From: Pristionchus mayeri
Lineage: Eukaryota > Nematoda > Chromadorea > Rhabditida > Neodiplogasteridae
DNA: 64,000 bases
Reading direction: 5' to 3'
Assembly (NCBI GenBank): GCA_036245805.1
Contig: BTRK01000005.1
Location: 29,679,469-29,743,468 of the forward strand
Shown piece after piece: positions 1 through 12,018 of the stretch. The translations under genes were made by a program, and so were the position numbers. Position 1 is the first letter of the stretch, and each line of letters opens with the position of its first letter. Under the pieces are notes generated by a model. The model saw only the letters and a program-made list of their open reading frames with translations, was not told the DNA's origin and ran no database searches.

Positions 1-1415
1 CCTCATTTGATTATCTCTCCTCCGCTCTCCCACCTCCCCTCGCTCCCTCTCCCCCTCCCTTCTCGCATCCGCTATCCATTTCACCTCCGCTCTCCCTCTC
101 ACTTGCCTTCGGATTACTAAGTTTATTCGAAATGAATCCGTCATTCCCTCATTTGATTATCTCACCTCCGCTCTCCCACCTCCCCTCCCTCTCCCCCCCC
201 CCTTCACTCCTCCGCTATCCGTTTTATCTCCGCTCTCCCTCTCACTTGCCTTCGGATTACTAAGTTTATTCGAAATGAATCCGTCATTCCCTCATTTGAT
301 TATCTCTCCTCCGCTCTCCCACCTCCCCTCGCTCCCTCTCCCCCTCCCTTCTCGCATCCGCTATCCATTTCATCTCCGCTCTCCCTCTCACTTGCCTTCG
401 GATTTCTAAGTTTATTCGAAATGAATCCGTCATTCCCTCATTTGATTATCTCTCCTCCGCTCTCCCACCTCCCCTCCCCCTCTCTCTCCTTCCCTCCCCT
501 CTCTCCTCCGCTATCCATTTCACCTCCGCTCTCCCTTTCACTTGCCTTCGGATTACTAAGTTTATTCGAAATGAATCCGTCATTCCCTCATTTGATTATC
601 TCACCTCCGCTCTCCCACCTCCCCTCCCTTCCTTCTCGCCTCCGCTATCCATTTTACCTCCGCTCTCCCTCTCACTTGCCTTCGGATTACTAAGTTTATT
701 CGAAATGAATCCGTCATTCCCTCATTTGATTATCTCACCTCCGCTCTCCCACCTCCCCTCCCTCCCTTCTCGCCTCCGCTATCCATTTTACCTCCGCTCT
801 CCCTCTCACTTGCCTTCGGATTACTAAGTTTATTCGAAATGAATCCGTCATTCCCTCATTTGATTATCTCTCCTCCGCTCTCCCACCTCCCCTTGCTCCC
901 TCTCCCCCTCCCTTCTCGCATCCGCTATCCATTTCACCTCCGCTCTCCCTCTCACTTGCCTTCGGATTACTAAGTTTATTCGAAATGAATCCGTCATTCC
1001 CTCATTTGATTATCTCACCTCCGCTCACCGCCTCCCCTCCCCCTCTCTCTCCTTCCCTCCCCTCTCTCCTCCGCTATCCATTTCACCTCCGCTCTCCCTC
1101 TCACTTGCCTTCGGATTACTAAGTTTATTCGAAATGAATCCGTCATTCCCTCATTTGATTATCTCACCTCCGCTCTCCCACCTCCCCTCCCTCCCTTCTC
1201 GCCTCCGCTATCCATTTTACCTCCGCTCTCCCTCTCACTTGCCTTCGGATTTCTAAGTTTATTCGAAATGAATCCGTCATTCCCTCATTTGATTATCTCT
1301 CCTCCGCTCTCCCACCTCCCCTCGCTCCCTCTCCCCCTCCCTTCTCGCATCCGCTATCCATTTCACCTCCGCTCTCCCTCTCACTTGCCTTCGGATTTCT
1401 AAGTTTATTCGAAAT
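1..1415. repeat. Satellite-like tandem array, unit 134-150 bp
   Basis: About ten head-to-tail copies of one unit. Each carries the phrase TTATTCGAAATGAATCCGTC, with copies starting near 130, 275, 421, 571, 705, 839, 985, 1134 and 1268, followed by a variable CT-rich stretch (CTCCGCTCTCCC). Unit length alternates between about 134 and about 146-150 because the pyrimidine tract changes length. The array is already running at base 1 and ends near 1415, where the last copy diverges. Short open frames inside it are artefacts of the CT-rich composition. Confidence 0.95.
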
Positions 1416-1611
1416 TATAATGCGCTAACCGTAAATCCCTTATAACGTTGTCTACCCTCTCCCCTATCACCTCCGTTCATGCTCTCACCTCCCCACATCC
1501 TCCCTTCGAACGCGCACCCGCCAGCTTCCCTTCCTTCTTCCCCGCTCTCCCGTCCCCCCATTGAACACGCGCGCTCTTCCCTCGCCTCTACTTAATCACG
1601 AAAGAAAGGAA

Positions 1612-1684
1612 GGGTCTCGTGGCCGAGTGGTTAGTGAGGTTGACTCGCTATCCCGACTTCGCGGGTTCGATCCCACCGATGCCC
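1612..1684 (+). repeat. tRNA-like sequence (SINE or tRNA pseudogene)
   Basis: Contains a polymerase III A-box-like block (TGGCCGAGTGGTTA) and a B-box (GGGTTCGATCCC) at tRNA spacing. The outer ends pair only partly (GGGTCTCG with CGATGCCC) and the anticodon arm is poor, so a working tRNA is unlikely. It may be a tRNA-derived SINE head or a decayed tRNA-Ser/Leu-like gene. Confidence 0.45.
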
Positions 1685-1902
1685 AGCGTCTTTTGCCAGC
1701 CTCTATCTGACTTGTGACGGACACATTTCTGAGAATTTCTGACCGAAAGATGCCGAAAAAGTGCGGACGCGTCACCAAATATCGAGACGAAAGAGTATAA
1801 AGAAGGGATAAGAGGAAAATGTGACTAATCAGAGCGATTTGCATGGGAGGAAAGAGATGACTATTGCAGCGACGGTTTCCCTACCACTTTTGGCATTAAA
1901 CG

Positions 1903-2125
1903 CATTTTTGCCCTTTTGGGCTTTCAAAAATTGCGTACGACACCCGTATTTCAGGGGTCGCAGCGGGCAATTGGGAAAAGTTTTCAACCAGCAATAAACG
2001 CACCTCGGCTAAGCCTCATTGGTCACGTTACCGCCACTGCGCAAAGCTGATGAGAAGGGGAAAGGACTGTCAAGGGCGAGTGCTCTCTACACACGCCGGG
2101 GCAGAAAAGGGGCGCCAGAGGGGAG
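1903..2125. repeat. Dispersed repeat R1, copy 1
   Basis: Near-identical to 14869-15101 for about 220 bases, including the blocks TTTCAAAAATTGCGTACGAC and CACGCCGGGGCAGAAA. Both copies are on the plus strand and end in GA-rich sequence. No open frame or inverted ends are seen; the nature of the repeat is unknown. Confidence 0.85.
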
Positions 2126-2213
2126 GGAGGAAGGAGAATCCAGACAAGTGAGTTGAACGGAGTTTGTTCGTATGAGCAAGATTCTGTATCAAATATCTTC
2201 ATGCATGCTTATA

Positions 2214-3740
2214 CAGGATGCGCCAAAAGTATGGGGACACGGATTCACGGCCCCGGAGCATCGACTTAAGGAAAGGAAAAACGTCCGGGAGCTATCCTGA
2301 AAAGAAGCCCGAGCTGTAAAATTTATGCTGCGGAATTTGATCGTTAAACGGAATAAAAGACTGTTCACACCGCGCGTGACGTGACAATCAGGCAATAATC
2401 AGGTATTTCAAGTTGAAACTCAGGCTTCTCAGGTAATTCTGACTGTACTTTTTTTGAAAGCGCGTGCATTTTCCTTGATCCCTGCGTACCTTTTCATTTT
2501 CCTTATGTCGATGCTCCGGGTGCTGTGCGGATTTAACCATGTATTATTCTTCAATGGCATCGAATATTCTTGAATCGATAAATAACATATATCGGTAACA
2601 GTATGAACATAACAACAAGAGTTTACTCGATCTGACCTCCGTTGGCCTTGATGACGGTCTTGAGACGAGAGGGAGCTGACTCGATGACAGATCGCAGGTA
2701 ATGGGTATCGATTTTCTCCCATGCCTTCTGTAGGGACTTCTTGAGGCTATCCAAACTCGGGTGGCGAACAGAGCAGGCATCCCTCTCTAGTACCGACAAC
2801 ACGCTGAAGTCCAGGGTAGAAAGGTCCGGGCTGTTCGAGGGCCATTCATTGGAAGGAATGAAGTCGGGCAGATGGGTGGTGCACCAGTTTTGTCAGTTTT
2901 GCGGAATGAGCGGGAGCAGAATCTTGCTGGAAGGTCCAGTGGCGCCCTTTGAAGTGGGGAGAAGGTTCTTCTCGAGGATCACCTTCACACCGGGCTTGAC
3001 GAAAACAAGAGGAGTCTTGCCAGTGGCGCAGACCCCTGCCCAAACCATCACTGATTGGGGGTGGGAAACACGCGAAACAGTTCTTCCGAGGGCATTGGCC
3101 TGCTGACTGGAGTGAGCAATGATCCTCGTATTCTGGCTATTGTAGACTGCTTCCACCGTGAAAACTTTCTCATCAGAGTAAACGGTAGTGAGATGTTCGC
3201 CATGTGCGATCCTGCCTAGGAGCTTCTTGCATCTCTTCAGTTTCTTCTCCTTGTGAAGTCCAGTCAGACCATAACCTTTGCGCATTTTGTAAGGGCGGGA
3301 CACGAGTCCAGAATGGACGATCGTTCGCACGGACTGCTCTCCGATGCCGAGCTCACGAGCCATCTTTCTCAGGGATCGCAAAGGGTTCCGAGCGACTCGC
3401 ATCTGCACGATTTTCTTGTTCTTCTGAGTAACAGCGGAGGGAGGTCTTCCTTTTCGGGGACGGTCCTTATTCGTGCCAAGAGCCTTGAAGCGACGGATAG
3501 TCTTGTGAACCGTCTGACGGCTAACTTGGATTTTCTTCGAGATTGCAGCTGGGGTCTCTCCGAGGGTGCACAGGTCAATAATTGATTGCCGGAACTGGTG
3601 AGGTCGAACCATGACTAGGGGAAACTATTTAAACAGCTCGTATGTTATGCCAAAACGTGTTATAGCATGTATAAACGTGTTGCCAGGTGTAATGAAATAT
3701 TGAAGTTCAAACTTTGTCCCCATACTTTTGGCGCACCCTG
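2214..3740 (-). mobile_element. Tc1/mariner-superfamily transposon, decayed copy
   Basis: The left end CAGGATGCGCCAAAAGTATG and the right end (reverse complement CAGGGTGCGCCAAAAGTATG) are inverted copies, flanked by TA at 2212-2213 and 3741-3742, the normal target duplication of this superfamily. The interior holds a minus-strand transposase related to the intact one at 37733-38761 but frameshifted. Length is 1527 bp. Confidence 0.93.
2623..3612 (-). pseudogene. Frameshifted DD37D (maT-like) transposase
   Basis: The minus-strand reading starts at 3612 with MVRPHQFRQS and runs open for 239 codons. It covers two helix-turn-helix segments, a GRP-type linker (RPRKGRP) and the first catalytic Asp in the TVYSDEKVF block. 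Around 2950-3000 the frame breaks and about 14 residues present in the intact paralog are missing. The [12 protein letters not shown] block (second Asp) follows in another frame and the C-terminal NGGQIE end in a third, with its stop at 2623-2625. It therefore cannot make an active enzyme. It belongs to the element at 2214-3740. Confidence 0.9.
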
Positions 3741-3930
3741 TAGGCAATGACAGCCTGTTGAAAGTTCCCTTCCAGTTCCTTTCTGTTTTTTTGTCTTTCA
3801 TCTCTCAAATCACTGGCACTCGAACAGGCGGCATTGTACTTTTAAAGAAGGTGTAACACGAATAAGAGATGAGAAGGTAATGCATTCTGATAAGCGTGGT
3901 AGATATAATGTTTCCCCTTAGCCCGAACCA

Positions 3931-4003
3931 AGCGTGATCATAGCGCAGTTGGTAACTCCTACGCGGCAAGCCCAATCTACGAGGGTTCGAATCCAGCTAG
4001 GTG
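3931..4003 (+). repeat. tRNA-like sequence
   Basis: A-box-like TAGCGCAGTTGGTA and B-box GAGGGTTCGAATCC lie at tRNA spacing. The acceptor arms do not pair well. Probably a tRNA-derived repeat rather than a gene. Confidence 0.45.
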
Positions 4004-4529
4004 AGATTCTTTGTTGCTGCTTTTCTCATTCATTTCAAATACTAGCGCTTTCGCCTGCGCTGAGGCCCGATATTCTCATTCTCATATCTTGTGAAAGAGT
4101 CATTTGTGTCACTTCGGATAAAGTGATTTCTCACCGGATTTTTGTCCTCTACGACAACCACTATTCCACATGTACAATATATTTTTCGTGTTACTCTTTC
4201 TTTAAAGCAGTCATGATAGCCACTACACCACAAGACCTTTGTGTATTGGCCCCAAAGTTATACATAGTGCATGCCACCATTGATTCAGAGATCAGCTTGA
4301 AATTAGAGATCAAAAATAAAAGATGATCACCCCTGGGTTGAAATACGCCTTTTTGCGAGACAGAACTTACGATATTGGGATGAAATGCAGTTATTTTCGT
4401 CTACTAATTCAGAATCTCCGCAGGTTGCTTTCTACAATTTTTTCATTTCCTCTAGTGAATTCAATGAGGGACTAGTCAAGGGCTGCATCGAGTGAACGTT
4501 GCCTGGGCCATATCAATCCAACCATCTCT

Positions 4530-4898
4530 TTGATGAAGACCACTCATTCTCAAGATCTCACCTTTCATGACGAGTATGCATATTATGATGAAGGGAAGCG
4601 ACTCAATCAATGGAATACCACTTGGTATGGCACTTCTTGGGATGAGACTGCTATCGATGATCCAGGAAGGCCACGCGCGGTCCTTCTTCCTTATCTCTCT
4701 AGAACACGAGAAAACCTCCAGCAAGCAGGACGAGAGTCGATCGAGGGCCACTCGCAGATGCTCTACAACAAGGTGATGATGCGGTTCTCAAACATAACAC
4801 GTAAGAGATTTCATGGACCAGCTCTTGATATATTGCCTGCTTACAATTCAGCGGAAAAATATCGAATTTCGACAGGAAGATTTCACTTACTGTCTTAA
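4530..4898 (+). CDS. Possible coding exon, unknown
   Basis: An open frame of 122 codons starting MMKTTHSQDLTFHDEY, with a rather even, hydrophilic composition (Tyr, Asp, Arg rich). Overlapping frames on both strands are also open, so coding status is uncertain. No family is recognised and no flanking exon could be joined with confidence. The rest of 4004-5337 shows nothing I can name. Confidence 0.25.
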   Translation: MMKTTHSQDLTFHDEYAYYDEGKRLNQWNTTWYGTSWDETAIDDPGRPRAVLLPYLSRTRENLQQAGRESIEGHSQMLYNKVMMRFSNITRKRFHGPALDILPAYNSAEKYRISTGRFHLLS

Positions 4899-5337
4899 TA
4901 AATGATAAAACTATTTAGTTACAAAACAATATGCAAATACAAAGGGAAGATTTCTTAACGTAGGGACCGCGGCAGCTATTTTAAAGAGGTTTCATAAAAA
5001 TGTTTTCGCTGTGTGAACCTAGTCTACCGGATGTGCTGAAACGTTTAGAAGTTAAAACAAAATAAAAATAAAACAATTTTAACATATATAGCCACATTTA
5101 AAATTTCGCTTTGGTATACTAGACTATAGTATGCTAATTGGAGTTAGAGCACAGCGTGAGTCATATTTTTACATTGATTTTCGCATAAATTTTAGTTCTC
5201 TTTTTGTATTATTTATTTTTATATTTTCTGTATCTTGTAATCCGAAAAGGGTGGGGTGCTTGCTTCTGAACACATAGTAGAGCGGAAAATCAGGTTTATC
5301 ATGTATGAACAGATGACGAATCCTGCCAAATTTCAGC

Positions 5338-5625
5338 CAATGTAGCAAGAAAGCGACCGGGATTTGGAAAATGAGAATATGCAAAATGAGAAGAGGGATA
5401 CTAGGAAAATCTAAATAAACAAAAAAATCGAGAAGTACATTCGAAAATTCAGAGATAGAGCGCTAAAACTCGAAATGCGTCGAAAAATGTCGAGATCTGC
5501 CCTATTTCAGCCTATGTAGCAAGAAAGCGACCATGATTCAGACATGACCCGTACCCAATACGAGTAGAGGGATATTAGGAAAGTCCAATCAAACAAAAAA
5601 ATCGAGAAGTACACTCCAATATCCC
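5338..5625. repeat. Two-copy tandem repeat, period about 173 bp
   Basis: The block TATGTAGCAAGAAAGCGACC occurs at about 5339 and again at about 5512. In both copies the block AAAAAAATCGAGAAGTACA follows after similar spacing. The copies are diverged in between. No coding content is seen from 5340 to 6110. Confidence 0.75.
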
Positions 5626-6113
5626 GAGAGATTAAAGAAAAACGAAAACTAAAATTTTGAGCAAAAATTTTAGACGGCTAAAACTCATGTTCAAATCACA
5701 CTAGAAGCGTCGAACCAGCGGCAAATCCGTTTAGAATGACTATCACTAGCTATATAATGGTAAGAATGACCTAGAAAATAATAATATCATGCAAAAATCG
5801 ATAAAGAAAAGGTAAAAAACGTTATCACAGCACGACATAGAGTAAAAACGGTACAGTATCCAGGCACACCATTAATCGTGATGTGGGCATGTGATGGACG
5901 GAGGCATGTGATGTCGAGAGCTTCTCCCACAAGCAGTACCCCCGACTGTTCCCCGCGTTCCACGAGGTTTGCGTTTCGCGGTTAATTTATGAGGGTTCAA
6001 CGAAACAAGGTGGGTCTCTGTAGGCTTCTAGGAAAGTTGAGTTAGGATTGACCCGGGGAACTGATCTTCCTTCCCCACGGAACCACCGTAGTAAACCGGG
6101 TTCTCGATTGCAG

Positions 6114-6393
6114 TCGCGCCTGTATCCGAACGCCTACTGCATGATGTACTGGACGCCCTGGACGCTGACCGCATTGAGTCGACTGATTGGGCCGATGTTC
6201 GACTGGGACCCGAATCTGCTCATGGAGACGACTCACTGGGACGGCGTCAAGGTATGAACGGGTTAACGATTGGCTGCAGTACGCCATATTTATCGATCGA
6301 TATCAGGTCTTCCCCGGCGGTCTGGAGGACTGCTAGAAGGTGCTCAAGTACGTGATCGACAATGGCCCATCCATGTTCGGCGTCGACCCGATA
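6114..6393 (+). pseudogene. Exon pair with in-frame stop, unknown gene
   Basis: A GC-rich exon at 6114-6251 is bounded by GATTGCAG and GTATGA. It reads in frame 0 and contains NAYCMMYWTPW and LIGPMFDWDPN. The next exon begins after GATATCAG at 6307 and reads VFPGGLEDC, then TAG at 6334-6336, then KVLKYVIDNGPSMFGVDP in the same frame. A GAG-to-TAG change would explain this. The family is not recognised. A further weak exon (IFLTESGKSMGKV) may follow near 6509. Confidence 0.5.
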
Positions 6394-7870
6394 GTATTTG
6401 TTTGTAATGTAATCATTTTTCACTGTTTTATTGTTTGATTTTTCTCCATAGTTTCTTGTTTTCATAATTGAATAAATGTTTCGAATGATATTGTTATGCG
6501 TACTCCAGATATTCCTGACTGAGTCCGGCAAGTCGATGGGAAAAGTAGATCATAATATGATTACATCTGCCATCCCGTCTACAGGGAGCTGGCTCGGGCT
6601 CAAAGTCCTCAAGCTGTAATGTTACATAGTCTTGTTTTTGTGTGTAGTATTGCCTCCTCAGGGCTTGTATATTATTCAGATTACCTCCTCTGGGCATACG
6701 AATACGATTGTAATGCCTTTTGTAAGTAATACATTTTGCCCAGTGCCTGTACATCGCCCTGCTAGAGCCTCCCCTTCCCTCTTCTTACTATACTAAAAAC
6801 GCATAGTGTAGCAAACGGAACATTCGATTACCAATACCAAAACAAGAAAGGGTTTATACTGATTTAGAATTGGATTATACAACCGATAGGTCATACTGAC
6901 CATGAAGGTAAGTCCAATAGGCGAAATATAACATGACTCACGTCTTCGGGGTCCTGGTAGTGCCCTTACGAAGTCGGGGTGGCGAACCATGCTCGCCACA
7001 CCTCTGCTTGAATCGTCGTTAGACTTTTCTTCGAGTAACTTGAACTCATCCTATTGAATGTTGGCAACGTCGCGAATTGTCCGGCATAAGTGCGATCGTA
7101 ACAGGCAGGTGGAGCAGCTAACTATAGCCATGTACTGACAGCAAATGTAAGCAATAAAATACGATTAGACAGAATATGAAGCAATCCGAAAACGCTCGTT
7201 CGCTATTCAATAGGGCCAGATTACTTTACTAACCGCATTATAAATGACCGAGCTCTTTACCATACGTCAATCTCTCGTCTCCTCCTCCAGTAGATTCGCA
7301 GCAACCACTCCTTCCTCTTCTCCTCCGTCTTCGGTAACGTTTTCGCGACCTCTACTTCAACAACGCATTTGAAGGGCAATTACTAGGAGGCAATTACACG
7401 ATATACATTGACAGCAGAACACAAACAGTCTAAGTTCACTCTTGAGCAGTTGCGTTAAACTGGTTTCCTAACCGCATACATATGACCAAAAGTGATTAAT
7501 GCTACAATACAAAGCAGGTTTATGTAAAATACAACAAGAATTGCTGAAAATAAACAGGAAAACAGCGGAAAATGGTTGAAGGAGTTCGAGTCCAGTCCAT
7601 GAAAATTTTAATCAATTCGTATCAAATACCGTAATTGCAATACCTCGACTACACGAACAGTAAATATTTTTATTTCCCGGCTTTGTTTATTTTTAGCTTT
7701 AATAAATTTATTTAATTTTTTTGACTTATTACATTTAAATGAGGGAGCGAAACTGTGCAAATTGAAGTACACTCAATTTTTGACTGGTGGGTACCAAAAT
7801 TTTCATGGACTGGTCGCACGGAATGAAGGGGATCTTTATCGTTCTCCTTCTGCTGCTGTCATGTGTAGAG

Positions 7871-10160
7871 ATGCAGCCACCAGCTAAGAAGAGACGGGAG
7901 GAGCTGCCCGAGCCTGGCCCTTCTACCAGTAGCAATCCCGACCCAGCTAACAGACGTGGCCACGAGACCAAGAACAACGTTCCCCGTGAGTTCATTTCTC
8001 TCCTCCCCTTTGACTACAACAACATTCAATCACATACGACCATTTGCTACAGTATCCCAGCCTTATTCGACAGCTACTATTCTAGAGATGTAAAACCACT
8101 GCAGGCCACATGTCATCTACAACAGCCTCGAGGGCAAAAGAGAGAGGGAAGTTTACGAATGGACGCGGGGAGGTGAGGTCTTCAGGGACAAGTTCCCCTC
8201 TACTCTTCTCCACTTTCCGCAGGGACCGGCTGCCCACACTCGCTCCGAGGAAGCACGGAGAGAAGCGGCAAGGTTGAGGCCACCAGTCCATCGACGCGTC
8301 TTGTTCTTGAATGACTACGAGGTAAGCGATTCGCAGCACGTTCTATCTTGTCTGTGATGGGAAATGAGCTGTGTTTCACGTGTACAGCTGGCTAAAAAGA
8401 GGAATATAAAAGTGATTCTCCCTCGAATAAGTACTGAATAGTTGATATAAGCAGGAACAACATATGCGTGCTGCTACTCCCAATTGAGCAGCTGTAGTTC
8501 ATGCAGCAGAGGAAGCGCATGCAGGTGCAGCAGTTGTGCCTGCAGTTGATTATGGTGACAACGAAGAGGGAGGGAGAGATGACCAAGAACAGGTTTGCAG
8601 TCATTGCTCCCGATGCTCCTACCCATCCAGTGCAGATTGAGGACGATGCACTGATGGTTGAGCAGCCGCGAAGTGTCGACGAAGAAGATCATTTCGTAAG
8701 TTCCAGTTGCCAACGACACACTAACTGCAACGAAAACATTTGCATATTTTTGATGACACGATTCAAGGAATCCGATTTTCATCGTTTACTCTTATTGCTA
8801 TTTTTATCCCATCCTCACCTCTCCCTCTGCATATGTCGAGGGACGGAAAAATTATGTTTCACGGAATAAGCAGAGACGTAATTATCATTACCAAGAGTGT
8901 TTTCTCGACTCGACTGGCGCTGTTATATTTTTTCTTGCAGATTGACTACCTTTTCATGGAGGATCAAGAGGCGCGTGCGGTGAGCGAGAGAGTAGAAAGA
9001 ACAAGGAGGAATAAGCACGAATTGCAGGCAAGGAGACTCGATGAATACGACATGCAGGAACCAGCAGTGCACCTACGAAGAAGACTTAGGCGAGAGGTAG
9101 AGGAACATAATTTTACACGAAACAAAATGATAATCTTATCTGAACACTGAGAAATATCCGAATAATATGGCCCTTCGTTTTTTTCGTTCGGTATAGTAGA
9201 ATACTCCAACATAATTCAACAACGCTATAGTAGTACATCTAAAATAACACATTTTTCATCAGCAACAAGCATTAGCTCGCCAGGAAGATGCCGGAAATGG
9301 GAATTTGAATGGAGAAGGATTGCTCGCGGAAGGAGGGCTGAATGCGGTGCACGTGAGCATTCTAATTGAGACAATGTACATTCCGATTGTTCGCAGCAAC
9401 AACAACATGCGTTACCTCACCAGGGAGTACCTGGACATGGGAATTTGAATGGAGAAGGATTGCTCGCGGAAGGAGGGCTGAATGCGGTGCACGTGAGCAT
9501 TCTAATTGAGACAATGTACATTCCGATTGTTCGCAGCAACAACAACATCAGCCACTCCAACCTCCTATTGCTCAGTGGCAGGTACAGTAATTGTGTACAA
9601 TGATTATTTGCAAATAATATAATATATATAGAGCAATATATTTTTTAGATAACAGAAGGCTCTCTCTCGCAACTCCTCTCCACGACAGTCGTTGTAGTGC
9701 AAGGTTTCTCGACAACATGATCTATTGCAGACAATAGCGAATGTCGTAGGACGGAGGGATGAATTTCGAAGTTTGGCGAGAAGGATGTATACCGAGGTAT
9801 TCACATTGTTCGCATTTGGCTGATCCGAAAATATTGTCTTGTTTTCGCGAAATCTGTTGGATATGTTATTTAATTCATTTGTCTGTCCTGTTCAATTATC
9901 GTACAGTTCAAGTTTTCAGTATACAGGTGAAGCACAAGTTCCATTCGCTGACGAAAGAGGGAGAGTACGTAGTGAGTAAATATTTGCTGCTGTCTTTCGA
10001 ATCTGGTTTACAGGTGTCTACGTTATCGTCCACGATATTACTGCCCTCGAAGTCCAATCCATTCTTCGTGCTCATTACAACTACATTGAAGAGTCCAGAA
10101 TGATTGTTGATCCTGTACATGGAATTCGACTAGTGCTCAGAATAAATAATGCGGCCGTGA
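7871..10160 (+). CDS. Multi-exon gene, acidic/basic low-complexity protein, unknown
   Basis: Hand model: exon 7871-7985 starts MQPPAKKRREELPEP and contains a nuclear-localisation-like PAKKRR; exons 8105-8172 and 8223-8321 follow in agreeing phase. Acidic exons then lie near 8510-8591, 8636-8697 and 8941-9096 (an Arg/Glu helix-like run with HELQARRLDEYDMQEP). Gln-rich exons near 9262-9580 include one duplicated exon. Later exons (near 9730-9796, 9929-9970 and 10015-10157, the last with VYVIVHDITALEV) are open but their phases could not all be reconciled. The family is not recognised; a nuclear structural or regulatory role is only an inference from composition. Confidence 0.55.
9297..9548 (+). 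repeat. Perfect tandem duplication of an exon plus intron
   Basis: A 112-base block (9297-9408) recurs unchanged at 9437-9548, period 140. It contains the end of a Gly/Asn/Glu exon (NLNGEGLLAEGGLNAVH), the GTGAGC donor, a short intron, its TTCGCAG acceptor and the start of the next Gln-rich exon. Both copies keep usable splice sites, so the protein would carry the segment twice. Confidence 0.9.
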
Positions 10161-10264
10161 GTTTATTGAAATATTTCTTTGCTTTTTTCACACTCTCATT
10201 AAATTGTAAAATTTCGTGATTTTTTGAAAATTTCTTTGATTCAATCGTACGTGGATTAGCATTT

Positions 10265-11003
10265 CAGCACGCGCTGTGGTTAGTGACGAATAGGTTCCAA
10301 ATCGGGGAGAGGAGGTGCCAATGTTCATTTCCTCGTTTTGGTTTGTTCAGTTGACGATTGTTATTCACAAATTGGCATTTTAGTTTACGGAATAAACACT
10401 TTGGAAGTTCGGTCCTCCTCGATTACGGTCCGTGTAATCACTGCTCGACTATGAAGTGAGCACTTCTTCGGCAAGAACCAGATAGGAGTCTAATTTCCAG
10501 CATTCGTTTCCTTCCTCTTGCGAATGCTAGGCGCGGAGTTGGAACCATACTTTTCTGCGGTAGAAACACGAGGTGATAGCCCTTATGAATATGCATGCAT
10601 TCCAGGAAGGAACCTCAATAACTGCTCTCTTCGAAAACATCGATACCGCACGAATTGCTGCTGTGTTGCTTTGCGGATTCATTGTGATCGGAGCGCAGAT
10701 TCGAGTGGCGCCTGTGAGTAGACGTCCGCACTTCGAATGTCTCCTCATGAAATCCAAACAGTGATTGACAAATAATTTAGACCAATTTCGAGCATTGGAG
10801 AAATCTGGAACTAATTTGGTTTTTGCAGAATTGAGACACATGGAGCGGCAAATTGATGTGACTTCATTGCCGTGTTCATACGATTCTGAATTCATTCTTG
10901 ATAAAAATGAACCAATGATGTATCTCCTTCTTCATGTCTCCTACGATCATTCTTTTTACTTTCAATTTCTAAACTCTGTCGACTCGGAGATTGATTTCTA
11001 CTA
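10265..11003 (+). other. Further possible exons (same or neighbouring gene)
   Basis: After TTTCAG at about 10265 a frame reads HALWLVTNRFQIGERRCQ. A clean exon at about 10607-10709 (after CATTCCAG, before GTGAGTAG) reads EGTSITALFENIDTARI and a hydrophobic AVLLCGFIVIGAQI. Another block after TTTTGCAG at 10829 reads LRHMERQIDVTSLPC. They cannot be joined into one reading frame with certainty. From 11004 to 12018 I see only a CT-rich tract near 11080-11135 and AT-rich sequence. Confidence 0.3.
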
Positions 11004-12018
11004 AAACACTGCGAAACAGAAAAAGCGGAACGAATGCATTACCATTTCCCTGGTATTGCAAATTCATTCTTTGTCTACGCCCCCCCCCCTTCTCCTCTCC
11101 TCTCGTCCCTCCTCGTCTTCCCATTCATTCTCTTCTTTTTAAATCGTCTTGAACGGTCGCCTCTCATTTTCCTCCTTATCCTCCTCGGGTAATTCTTCTT
11201 TTCCATCGTCCTCTTTCATTCTTTCATCTCGGATACCTTACTCTTTCTTTTCACATTGTACTACAGTGCACCATTTAGATATTCATATATGCAATACCTG
11301 TTCCTCTCATACCTATGCCGTAACAGAATCGCAATTCAGTTGATTAATTCTGCACTACTCAACGCCACCATAGGCATCTACGAATTCATCACAATATATA
11401 ATATGGATCAGTGAAATGTACTGTTAACAAAATAATGTACCAAAATTTTAAAAAATTTTAGACCTATCCAAAATATTTAAAAAAACCAATGATTTTTGCA
11501 GTTATTTGTTGCGCTGTCGACGATTGCGAAGAAGAGAATAAAGAATAAAGAGATGAGCATCGGGACGGAATTCAAGACACCGACTAAGACTACGGTATCA
11601 GTGCACTCCGCAGCCTAATTCCAGCAGTCAACGCGTATTCAAAATGCGCAAATCGGTAACAATGAGTAATTGAAATCGGCACTTCTGCAGCAGCCCGGAC
11701 CAGACTAAAATGTGTTCCGAGTCCCTTGCACGTGACTCATATCCAATCTTAGATGGAACCTAGCACATCACTCTAACCCAAAGCTTAACTATAATACAAC
11801 AGCCAGATTACATGAAAAATATTTCGAATGAAAATATTCACTTGGTCCGGTCCTTTGCAGAAGTGTTTTGTATTCTACAAAGAGTAGGCGAGATATAAGA
11901 GAGTCGAGAAACAGAGATACAACTCTCGTCTAATACGCGCTCTCGCAAGTCTCTCGAAGCGAATTTTTCTTGCTTTCTGCAAACAATACGCCTTGAACCC
12001 AACTCTGATAATAGCTTT

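Noticed and set aside
421..693. 90-codon plus-strand open frame in the left array
   Set aside because: It is two copies of the CT-rich tandem unit read as Pro/Ser/Leu; unit length varies without regard to reading frame.
2034..2070. CTGATGAG followed by GGGGAAAGG, a hammerhead-like core, in repeat R1
   Set aside because: No stem II can form between the two blocks and no flanking stems I or III are visible; likely chance.
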